From: an uncultured Chlorobiales bacterium
GTDB lineage: Bacteria; Bacteroidota; Chlorobiia; Chlorobiales; Thermochlorobacteraceae
Direction of reading: 5' to 3'
DNA: 6,204 nt
Assembly (NCBI GenBank): GCA_937959145.1
Contig: CALGMC010000173.1
Coordinates: 1-6,204, forward strand
This document shows, one piece after another, positions 1-5,047 of the stretch; the first letter of the stretch is position 1; the number at the start of each line of letters is the position of its first letter. Position numbers and translations under genes: made by a program. A model generated the notes under the pieces. It ran no database searches, had not been told where the DNA came from, and saw only the letters and a program-made list of their open reading frames with translations.

Positions 1-1
1 G

Positions 2-385
2 CGCGAGAAACTCCGCAAGAAAAAATTTCCTGCCGAAATCATTGAAAAAGTAATTGCGCGACTTTACGAAATGAACCTGCTCAACGATGCTCACTTCGCA
101 GGCGCGCTCGTGCGCGATAAGCTCAAACGCACGCCGATTGGAAAATCCGCGCTCAAATCTAAACTCTTTCAAAAAGGCATCGCGAAAGAAACCATCGACG
201 ATGTGCTAAGCGAAACCGACCTCAACAGCGAAGAACTTTGCACGAAAGCCGCTGAACGAAAACTTAAAACACTCGCCAAAGAACCTGATGCCCAAAAGCG
301 CAAACAAAAACTTGTGCAATTTCTCATGCGTCGAGGCTTCGAGTGGGAAACCATTCGCAACACACTCCGAACGCTTAATCTCTGA
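2..385 (+). CDS. recX: RecX family RecA regulator, C-terminal part (5' end outside window)
   Basis: RecX binds the RecA filament and modulates recombination and the SOS response in the cytoplasm. The reading frame is open from base 2, so the first ATG in view (71) is internal and the true start lies off the left edge. The 127 visible residues are all helical and fit the tandem three-helix repeats of RecX. The first holds KLRKKKFPAEIIEKVIARL followed by MNLLNDAHFAGALVRDKL. The second starts RTPIGKSALKSKLFQKGI, and the third ends the protein with KLVQFLMRRGFEWETIRNTL. The LRKKxF, LND..FA and RG(F/Y)...I patterns are the usual RecX landmarks; full proteins are about 150 to 270 residues, so the N-terminal part is missing. 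It ends in TGA at 383-385. Nothing else in view belongs to the SOS system, and any link to recA would be upstream. The assignment rests on motif recognition only. Confidence 0.88.
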   Translation, partial: REKLRKKKFPAEIIEKVIARLYEMNLLNDAHFAGALVRDKLKRTPIGKSALKSKLFQKGIAKETIDDVLSETDLNSEELCTKAAERKLKTLAKEPDAQKRKQKLVQFLMRRGFEWETIRNTLRTLNL

Positions 386-386
386 T

Positions 387-413
387 TGTGTGGCGCAAAA
401 ACCACGTGATTTT
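387..413 (+). terminator. weak hairpin just after recX, possible terminator
   Basis: Bases 387-393 (TGTGTGG) can pair with 402-408 (CCACGTG) through four Watson-Crick pairs and three G-U pairs around an 8-base loop, followed by ATTTT. It begins one base after the recX stop. The stem is short, so this is only a candidate. A second tiny hairpin with a better tail (GTCG-TTC-CGAC then six T, 486-502) lies about 100 bases further on and could serve instead. Confidence 0.25.
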
Positions 414-447
414 CTGAACAAAGCAAAGCGACGTGAAGAGTCCATCG

Positions 448-533
448 TAATGAATCGTGAGTGGTGAATAGTGAAGAATTGCGTTGTCGTTCCGACTTTT
501 TTCTCATTCCTCGTTATTCATTCCTCATTAGAG
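448..533. repeat. heptamer-repeat palindromic element, upstream copy
   Basis: The left arm is a run of 7-base units, TGAATCG TGAGTGG TGAATAG TGAAGAA (451-478). The right arm (503-533), read on the opposite strand, is built from the same kind of units: TGAGGAA TGAATAA CGAGGAA TGAG. The outer ends are TAATGA on the left and TCATTA on the right, giving an imperfect inverted repeat around a spacer that contains the GTCG-TTC-CGAC hairpin and a T6 run. The left arm shares its first 14 bases (TAATGAATCGTGAG) with 2379-2392 in the downstream spacer, so the two regions carry the same repeat family. It probably does not code for protein. Confidence 0.6.
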
Positions 534-668
534 CGTCCTTGTCGGCGGTGGCGTGCGCGACGCCTTAGACCTGCGCCAACGCGAGTTGTTTCCGCCTGCT
601 ATCCCCTTTTGCATCATCATTTTTTTTCTCATTCCACTTTTTTAATTTTGCACTTGTTGTCTTTTGTT
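534..668. other. gene-free stretch: GC-rich patch then T-rich tract
   Basis: Bases 541-596 are GC-rich, with a small perfect hairpin (GGCGT at 550-554, ACGCC at 560-564). Bases 605-668 are very T-rich. I recognise no gene, RNA or promoter here. The frame of the downstream gene is open from 569 and reads hydrophobic residues across 620-682, but it holds no ATG or GTG, only a CTG at 596, so I do not extend the gene into it. Confidence 0.5.
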
Positions 669-709
669 GTGCCGTTCCCTCATGCAAACGGGGCACATTA
701 GGAAACGGC
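669..709 (+). promoter_or_regulatory. leader with two mutually exclusive hairpins
   Basis: GCCGTTCCC (671-679) can pair with GGAAACGGC (701-709) with one mismatch. The same left arm, starting at GTGCCGTT (669-676), can instead pair with AACGGGGCAC (687-696) with a two-base bulge. The two stems exclude each other. The structure ends about 32 bases before the ribosome binding site of the repeat-protein gene. No T-run follows the second stem, so it is not a classical attenuator, and a role in expression is only inferred. Confidence 0.25.
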
Positions 710-740
710 AACTTGATTCCTCTGCCCCTCAACCACATTT

Positions 741-746
741 TGGAGA
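741..746 (+). promoter_or_regulatory. ribosome binding site that fixes the start at 752
   Basis: TGGAGA lies five bases before the ATG at 752. It is a good Shine-Dalgarno match and the reason to prefer 752 over the in-frame TTG at 713, which has no comparable site. Confidence 0.7.
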
Positions 747-751
747 AACTC

Positions 752-2158
752 ATGAAAGAGATGGATTCATCTTTCGTAACACTGCCTTCGGTAGGTGAGA
801 TTTTGAACCCTGACGGCACCTTGCGCTTAGAGCGCGAGGGTGGCTACAGCCTTGAGGGCTACGAGTTGCAGATGGACGCGAGCGGTGCGCCGCGTGTGGT
901 GCCGAAAGGCGAGGCGCAAACCGAGAACACCACTTCGGGCACTTGGAGCACGGATTTCGCCTTGTCGAATACCGTCAATGGATATATCTATGCGCTGGTG
1001 GTGTATAGCGGGGAACTTTATGTGGGAGGCAGTTTCACAGCGGCAGGCGGCAAGAAAGCCAACCACATTGCGCAATGGAACGGTGAAAGTTGGAACTCGC
1101 TCGGCGAGGGCTATGACAACGGGGTGGATGGTTGGGTCCTTGCGCTGGCGGTGTATAACGGGGAACTTTATGTGGGAGGCGATTTCACAAAGGCAGGCGG
1201 CATGGAAGCCAACCGCATTGCGCGCTGGAACGGCACCTCTTGGAACACGCTCGGCACAGGCTCGGGCAACGGGGTGGGTTACGCTGTCAATGCGCTGGCG
1301 GTGTATAACGGGGAACTTTATGTGGGAGGCAAGTTCACAGAGGCAGGCGGCATGGAAGCCAACCACATTGCGCGCTGGAACGGCAAAAGTTGGAACAGCG
1401 TCGGCGAGGGCTATGACAACGGGGTGTATAGTTGGGTCCTTGCGCTGGCGGTCTATAACGGGGAACTTTATGTGGGAGGCAAGTTCGAAAAGGCAGGCGG
1501 CATGGAAGCCAACCACATTGCGCGCTGGAACGGCAAAAGTTGGAACAGCGTCGGCACGGGCTCAGCCAACGGGGTGAATGATGATGTCTATGCGCTGGCG
1601 GTGTATAACGGGGAACTTTATGTGGGAGGCAGGTTCAAAGAGGCAGGCGGCGTGGAAGCCAACTACATTGCGCGCTGGAACGGCACCTCTTGGAGCACGC
1701 TCGGCACAGGCTCGGGCAACGGGGTGGATAACCGTGTCAATGCGCTGGCGGTGTATAACAACAGCCTTTTCTTGGGCGGCGATTTCACCTTCGTTAACGC
1801 AAGCAATCATCCGATTTCTTCTTCTCGCATTGCACAATGGACGGCTAACGCCCAAGAAGACACTTTGCCCAAAGCCTACGCCCTCTTGCAAAACTATCCC
1901 AATCCATTCAACTCAGCGACCATCATTGCCTATCAACTGCCCACTGAAAGCACTCTCTCGCTCAAAGTCTATGATGCGTCAAGCAAGGAAGTGATGACGC
2001 TGGTGCAGGGTCGTCAAGTAGCAGGCACATACCTTTACATCTTGAAGGCAAGCACTTTAGCAAGTGGCGTCTATTCCTATCGCTTGCAGGCAAGCGCAAC
2101 GCACGAAGCGTCAGGGGCAACTGTTGAACAAACGAAGGAAATGATGCTGGCGAAATAG
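752..2158 (+). CDS. propeller-like repeat protein with T9SS type A sorting domain, no visible signal peptide
   Basis: This 468-residue protein has three parts. Residues 1-80 include LPSVGEILNPDGTLRLE, an opening I associate with secreted T9SS repeat proteins. Residues 81-330 are five units of exactly 50 residues with the core ALAVYNGELYVGG..F..AGG..AN.IA.WNG.SW...G.G..NGV, and 331-366 are a divergent sixth unit. This core resembles Kelch-like beta-propeller blades, so a six-bladed propeller is plausible. Residues 372-468 are a T9SS C-terminal sorting domain, with ALLQNYPNPFN near the start, LKVYD, GVYSYRLQA and a basic end, MMLAK. In this family the sorting domain sends a protein through the Sec pathway and then T9SS to the cell surface, and it is removed on export. 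The oddity is the N-terminus: it starts MKEMDSSFVTLPSVGE, with no hydrophobic segment for Sec export. The start at 752 follows a good ribosome binding site. TAG is followed directly by in-frame TGA. The ligand and role are unknown. Confidence 0.85.
   Translation: MKEMDSSFVTLPSVGEILNPDGTLRLEREGGYSLEGYELQMDASGAPRVVPKGEAQTENTTSGTWSTDFALSNTVNGYIYALVVYSGELYVGGSFTAAGGKKANHIAQWNGESWNSLGEGYDNGVDGWVLALAVYNGELYVGGDFTKAGGMEANRIARWNGTSWNTLGTGSGNGVGYAVNALAVYNGELYVGGKFTEAGGMEANHIARWNGKSWNSVGEGYDNGVYSWVLALAVYNGELYVGGKFEKAGGMEANHIARWNGKSWNSVGTGSANGVNDDVYALAVYNGELYVGGRFKEAGGVEANYIARWNGTSWSTLGTGSGNGVDNRVNALAVYNNSLFLGGDFTFVNASNHPISSSRIAQWTANAQEDTLPKAYALLQNYPNPFNSATIIAYQLPTESTLSLKVYDASSKEVMTLVQGRQVAGTYLYILKASTLASGVYSYRLQASATHEASGATVEQTKEMMLAK
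992..1741 (+). repeat. five tandem 150-bp coding repeats (sixth divergent, to about 1845)
   Basis: The word GCGCTGGCGGTGTATAACGG or a near copy recurs at 992, 1142, 1292, 1442, 1592 and 1742, an exact 150-bp period. The 39 bases starting at each of these positions are identical in the copies at 1142, 1292 and 1592; the 1442 copy differs by one synonymous base and the 992 copy by two bases. The ends of the units are a mosaic: 1111-1140 resembles 1411-1440, 1231-1260 resembles 1681-1710, and 1381-1410 resembles 1531-1560. This suggests unequal exchange or gene conversion. The 1742 unit diverges after its first residues. Confidence 0.95.
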
Positions 2159-2178
2159 TGAATAATGAAGAATGAAGA

Positions 2179-2287
2179 GTGAGTCGTGAAAGATTGGAAC
2201 ACGGCTTGAACAGATGAAACGGGTTTGCACGGATTGTGGATTCTTCGCTTCGCTCAGAATGACGAGTTAATGAAGAATGAAGAGTGA
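2179..2287 (+). repeat. 109-bp direct repeat, copy A
   Basis: Identical, base for base, to 2388-2496, 209 bp downstream. Identity stops at A versus C on the left and A versus G on the right. It contains the ACACGG/ACAGAT segment and the minus-oriented hairpin at 2236-2263. Confidence 0.95.
2236..2263 (-). repeat. small hairpin repeat (HSERSEES-type), copy 1
   Basis: On the minus strand it folds as ATTCT/AGAAT, then tandem G.A and A.G mismatches, then GC/GC, with a GAA loop. The 28 bases read HSERSEES in one frame, a string I recall from many spurious bacterial hypothetical proteins, which fits a dispersed repeat rather than a gene. Transcripts running out of the TonB receptor gene would carry it in this orientation. 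Confidence 0.65.
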
Positions 2288-2305
2288 AGAATGAAGAGTG
2301 AAGAA
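2271..2305 (+). repeat. heptamer tandem array, 5 units
   Basis: TGAAGAA and TGAAGAG alternate for five perfect 7-base units. The arm at 2321-2343, read on the opposite strand, is TAACGAGGAATGAGTAGTGA and matches the start of this array (from TAATGA at 2268) at 16 of 21 positions, so the two can form an imperfect long hairpin around the TGGCTCGCTTCCCGTTC spacer. Confidence 0.85.
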
Positions 2306-2347
2306 TGGCTCGCTTCCCGTTCCTCACTACTCATTCCTCGTTAGCCT

Positions 2348-2375
2348 GTCATTCCGAACGCAGTGAGGAATCCAC
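2348..2375 (+). repeat. small hairpin repeat (HSERSEES-type), copy 2, opposite orientation
   Basis: On the plus strand it folds as ATTCC/GGAAT, tandem G.A and A.G mismatches, AC/GT, with a GCA loop. It matches copy 1 at 23 of 28 positions. The five differences are two compensating pair changes (T-A to C-G, G-C to A-T) and the central loop base. Confidence 0.65.
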
Positions 2376-2387
2376 AAATAATGAATC

Positions 2388-2496
2388 GTGAGTCGTGAAA
2401 GATTGGAACACGGCTTGAACAGATGAAACGGGTTTGCACGGATTGTGGATTCTTCGCTTCGCTCAGAATGACGAGTTAATGAAGAATGAAGAGTGA
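2388..2496 (+). repeat. 109-bp direct repeat, copy B
   Basis: Perfect copy of 2179-2287. The absence of any difference in non-coding DNA points to a recent tandem duplication or to ongoing gene conversion. Confidence 0.95.
2445..2472 (-). repeat. small hairpin repeat (HSERSEES-type), copy 3
   Basis: Identical to the 2236-2263 copy because it lies inside the 109-bp duplication, so it is not an independent example. Confidence 0.65.
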
Positions 2497-2535
2497 GTAG
2501 TGAAGAATGAAGAGTGAAGAGTGAAGAGTGAAGAA
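2480..2535 (+). repeat. heptamer tandem array, 8 units
   Basis: Eight 7-base units: TGAAGAA, TGAAGAG, TGAGTAG, TGAAGAA, three TGAAGAG and TGAAGAA. The sister array at 2271 has five, so unit number varies within this one locus. Bases 2494-2510 (TGAGTAGTGAAGAATGA) match the reverse complement of 2568-2584 at 16 of 17 positions, giving a strong potential hairpin. Confidence 0.85.
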
Positions 2536-2608
2536 TGGCTCGCTTCCCGTTCATCATTACGCACTACTCATTCCTCACTACTCATTCCTCGTTACCTTGA
2601 AACATCAT

Positions 2609-5047
2609 TCATAACTGCACGCCGAGCGTGAGATAAACGCTTCGCCCATCGGAAGGAATAATGCCCGGACCAGGATACGACTCCGCACGGCGCGTGAAGT
2701 AAAAATTATCGGTCAGATTATTTACCCCTGTCTCAACTTGAAATGCGCTGAATTGATAGCGTGCGGAAATATCCATTACCCAATACGCAGGAATAATGCC
2801 ATTGACGGCAGTTGCGGTGCGCACGGCATTCGTCGCGTCGGTGAAATGCTCGCCGATATACGAAAATTGAAATGTCGTTTGAAAACGCCCGTGCCGCACG
2901 CTCATACCCGTGCGCACCGTAATCGGCGGCACGAGTTCCACTTTGCGATTGCGAATCGACGGCTCATCGGTGTTGATGTAACGCGCATCTAAAACGGCGA
3001 TGTTAGAAAAAAGCGAAACGCTCGTGCGAGGCGTGTAGCCGAAAAGAAGTCCGTAGAGGTCGGCTTCAATCATGGTTTCAACGCCGTAGGTGCGCGAATC
3101 GGCAATGTTGGTGCGGAAGCGATATGGCACAAAGAGCGGCGGTTGGTCGCTTTTGAGAAGCAATCCGATTTGATTGTTGTAGCGCAAGTAAAAGAGCGTG
3201 AAGTCGTAGTAAATCAGTCCTTTGTAGTTGCCGCGCAGACCGAAATCGGCGTTGTAGCCGCGCTCGTCTTGAATGTTGGGGTCGACAACGAAATTCGGAT
3301 TCACAATGCGCAAATCGCTGAACGTGATAGAGCGATAATTTTGCGAGAGATTCGCGTAAAGTTCGGCGCTTTGCGTGGGCGTATAACTTGCGCCAATGCC
3401 GAAGAAAACGAAAGCGCGATTGCGTGTGCGTCGTTCATCTTCGCGCAACCTACCCACAACATTCCCCGCGCCGTCGTAAGAAATCTGTTGAAAAAATCCT
3501 TCCGATGACGTTTGAATGTTCTCGTAGCGCACGCCGGGCGTGAGCGTAAAGTTTGGCGTTATGACGAAAATGTTTTCAAGAAAGGCGGAGTAATTGCGGT
3601 TCGGAAATCGGAAGTCGGAATTATCGGGCAAGTTCGGGTTGAGGAATTGGAAAGTGGGATTGCGGGTGCTATCGGCGTCGCCTTGTCGTTGGGTGGTGGT
3701 GCCGTGAAAGGCGCGCAGTCCAACAAGCACGGTGGATGGGTTGCCGAGAAATTTGTAGCGATGAATCAATCGGGTTTCGTTCGCAAGGTTTCTGAACGTG
3801 GCTTGAATGAGCGTGCGGTTGCGTGTGCCATCGAGGCGCGGCGTTAGGTCGGCGCGGGTAATCGGCTCTAAATTGCCAAGCGATTCGCGGCTCGAGGCAA
3901 GCGCGTAAAAACGGCTGTTGAGTTGTGTTGTTGGAGAAAAGAAGTAATCCGCTGTAAGCGATGCCACATTCCAATCGACGCGAAACCAATTGCGCGAGCG
4001 CAAGGATTGCCGCGCATTTAAGGCAAACTGTGCATCGGTCAAGCCGCCGGGCTGACGCGCCAAGTAGTGCATAAAGGTATAGTCCGCCGTGAGCGTGAGT
4101 TTTTTGCCGAAAGTATAGCGCGAGGAAATGTAGGCAGTGTGTTGGTCGAATTCCGAGTTTGGTCGCCAGCCGTCGGCGCGCTTGAATTGGTAAAAGCCGT
4201 AGTAGTTAAGGTTTTGAACTGTTCCGCCGATGCTGTTGAAGGAGTTGAAAAGTCCAAACGAGCCGCCGGTTTGTCGCGAGAAAAATTCAAATGGTTTATC
4301 GGGATTGCCACGCTTGAAGACGAAGTTGAGCATACCGCCGAACTGCGTGCCGTATTGGAGCGACGCCGCACCGCGCACCACTTCAATGCGTTCCAACGCT
4401 TCAAACGGCGGCGTGTAGTAACTTTCAGGATAGCCGAGCGGGTCAGCGGAAATGTCGTAGCCATTTTGCCGCACATTGAAGTTCGACGTGCGATTCGGGC
4501 TCAAGCCTCTGCCGCCAATGCCAAGTTGAATGCCGCCACCGTCCGACTCCCAAATGTTCAACCCTGAAACTTTGGCAAAGGTCTGTCGCGCTTGATTAAC
4601 CGCCAAATTTGCCGTTACATCTTTCAGCGTAATGACTTCCGTTTTCTTTGCCTCGTAAATGGCTGTGCCTTCAACCGACCCTAATTTTGAAATGCCAAAC
4701 CGATTCCCGCTTTCGCCTTGCACCAAAATTTCGCGCGATTGATAAACACGCCGCTTTAAGCGAATGTCGAAGCGCGCGCCGCTCGATGCAATTTGACAAG
4801 CCAATGCCGTGCGTTCAAATTCCACAGCCGAAACGACCAGCGAATCAAATCCGACGCGCTTCGCACGAAACGAAAATTCGCCGCTTTCATTGGTAAAACC
4901 GCCAACGCCCTGCGCTTTGAGCATAACCGACGCACCTACAATCGCTTCGCCTGTTTGTGCATCGCGAATCGTTCCTGAAACGATTGGCTCTTGCGCTTTA
5001 ACCGAAATTCCAACAAGAAGTGTAACAAGTAAAAACAGCGGCTTCAT
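2609..5047 (-). CDS. FecA-like TonB-dependent outer-membrane receptor
   Basis: This 812-residue protein is probably a TonB-driven importer in the outer membrane, taking up a ferric or other metal complex or a small ligand. Residues 1-18 are a signal peptide (MKPLFLLVTLLVGISVKA, cleavage before QE). Residues 22-100 are a carboxypeptidase-regulatory-like beta domain (GTIRDAQTGEAIVGASV), common at the front of Bacteroidota receptors. Residues 125-245 are the plug, with VEGTAIYEAKKTEVI, GLNIWESDGGGIQLGIGGRG, SPNRTSNFNVRQNGYD, YTPPFEALERIEVVRGAASL and QYGTQFGGMLNFVF. The rest is a barrel of alternating strands, ending YLTLGVQL rather than in the usual aromatic residue. The plug motifs are those of the FecA-like group, but the ligand cannot be read from sequence. 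The ATG overlaps the stop of the HTTM gene (ATGA) and has only a weak ribosome binding site (GCGAAAAA), so translational coupling is likely. The operon promoter, and any iron-responsive site, lies outside the window. Confidence 0.92.
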   Translation of the reverse strand: MKPLFLLVTLLVGISVKAQEPIVSGTIRDAQTGEAIVGASVMLKAQGVGGFTNESGEFSFRAKRVGFDSLVVSAVEFERTALACQIASSGARFDIRLKRRVYQSREILVQGESGNRFGISKLGSVEGTAIYEAKKTEVITLKDVTANLAVNQARQTFAKVSGLNIWESDGGGIQLGIGGRGLSPNRTSNFNVRQNGYDISADPLGYPESYYTPPFEALERIEVVRGAASLQYGTQFGGMLNFVFKRGNPDKPFEFFSRQTGGSFGLFNSFNSIGGTVQNLNYYGFYQFKRADGWRPNSEFDQHTAYISSRYTFGKKLTLTADYTFMHYLARQPGGLTDAQFALNARQSLRSRNWFRVDWNVASLTADYFFSPTTQLNSRFYALASSRESLGNLEPITRADLTPRLDGTRNRTLIQATFRNLANETRLIHRYKFLGNPSTVLVGLRAFHGTTTQRQGDADSTRNPTFQFLNPNLPDNSDFRFPNRNYSAFLENIFVITPNFTLTPGVRYENIQTSSEGFFQQISYDGAGNVVGRLREDERRTRNRAFVFFGIGASYTPTQSAELYANLSQNYRSITFSDLRIVNPNFVVDPNIQDERGYNADFGLRGNYKGLIYYDFTLFYLRYNNQIGLLLKSDQPPLFVPYRFRTNIADSRTYGVETMIEADLYGLLFGYTPRTSVSLFSNIAVLDARYINTDEPSIRNRKVELVPPITVRTGMSVRHGRFQTTFQFSYIGEHFTDATNAVRTATAVNGIIPAYWVMDISARYQFSAFQVETGVNNLTDNFYFTRRAESYPGPGIIPSDGRSVYLTLGVQL
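5044..5047 (-). promoter_or_regulatory. ATGA stop/start overlap coupling HTTM gene to receptor
   Basis: On the minus strand the receptor ATG (5047-5045) and the HTTM stop TGA (5046-5044) share bases. Together with the weak ribosome binding site, this suggests that ribosomes reinitiate and make the two membrane proteins in a linked ratio. Confidence 0.8.

Larger units (their letters stand above)
2159..2594. repeat. composite repeat region between convergent genes
   Basis: This spacer is built from two similar modules (about 2159-2344 and 2380-2594). Each module runs in this order: TGA-type heptamers, a segment rich in ACACGG/ACAGAT words, a small hairpin motif, a longer heptamer array, the conserved spacer TGGCTCGCTTCCCGTTC, and a heptamer arm in the opposite orientation ending TCGTTA. 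A third hairpin copy, inverted, joins the modules. I see no promoter, RNA gene or credible coding region. The minus-strand open frames here (translations such as LHSSLFTLHSS and RHSERSEES) arise from the repeats. Lying between converging transcripts, it may end transcription from both sides, but no stem is followed by a clear T-run. Confidence 0.8.

Noticed and set aside
406..446. Degenerate fourth copy of the HSERSEES hairpin (CTGAACAAAGCAAAGCGACG...)
   Set aside because: The similarity needs several gaps and the stem does not form, so it cannot be supported.
471..701. Small plus-strand ORF with hydrophobic stretches
   Set aside because: It crosses the heptamer element and the T-rich tract, has no ribosome binding site at its start and no recognisable domain.
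713..715. TTG start for the repeat protein
   Set aside because: It lacks a ribosome binding site, adds 13 residues without an export signal, and ATG 752 has TGGAGA at good spacing.
827..1891. Long open frames on the minus strand and in the +3 frame across the repeat gene (for example 827-1516 and 1562-1891 minus, 840-1577 plus)
   Set aside because: The 150-bp period is a multiple of 3, so a frame free of stops in one unit stays free in all. Their products are only shadow repeats, with no start signal or family resemblance.
1962..2557. Minus-strand open frames with LHSSLFTLHSS and RHSERSEES translations
   Set aside because: They come from the non-stop strand of the heptamer arrays and from the hairpin repeat, not from a gene.
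2159..2594. CRISPR array
   Set aside because: Only two long direct repeats plus 7-bp arrays; there are no regularly spaced 23-47 bp repeats with unique spacers and no cas genes.
2738..4567. Several plus-strand open frames antisense to the TonB receptor gene
   Set aside because: They are shadows of a full-length receptor gene with intact domains, and none shows a family motif of its own.
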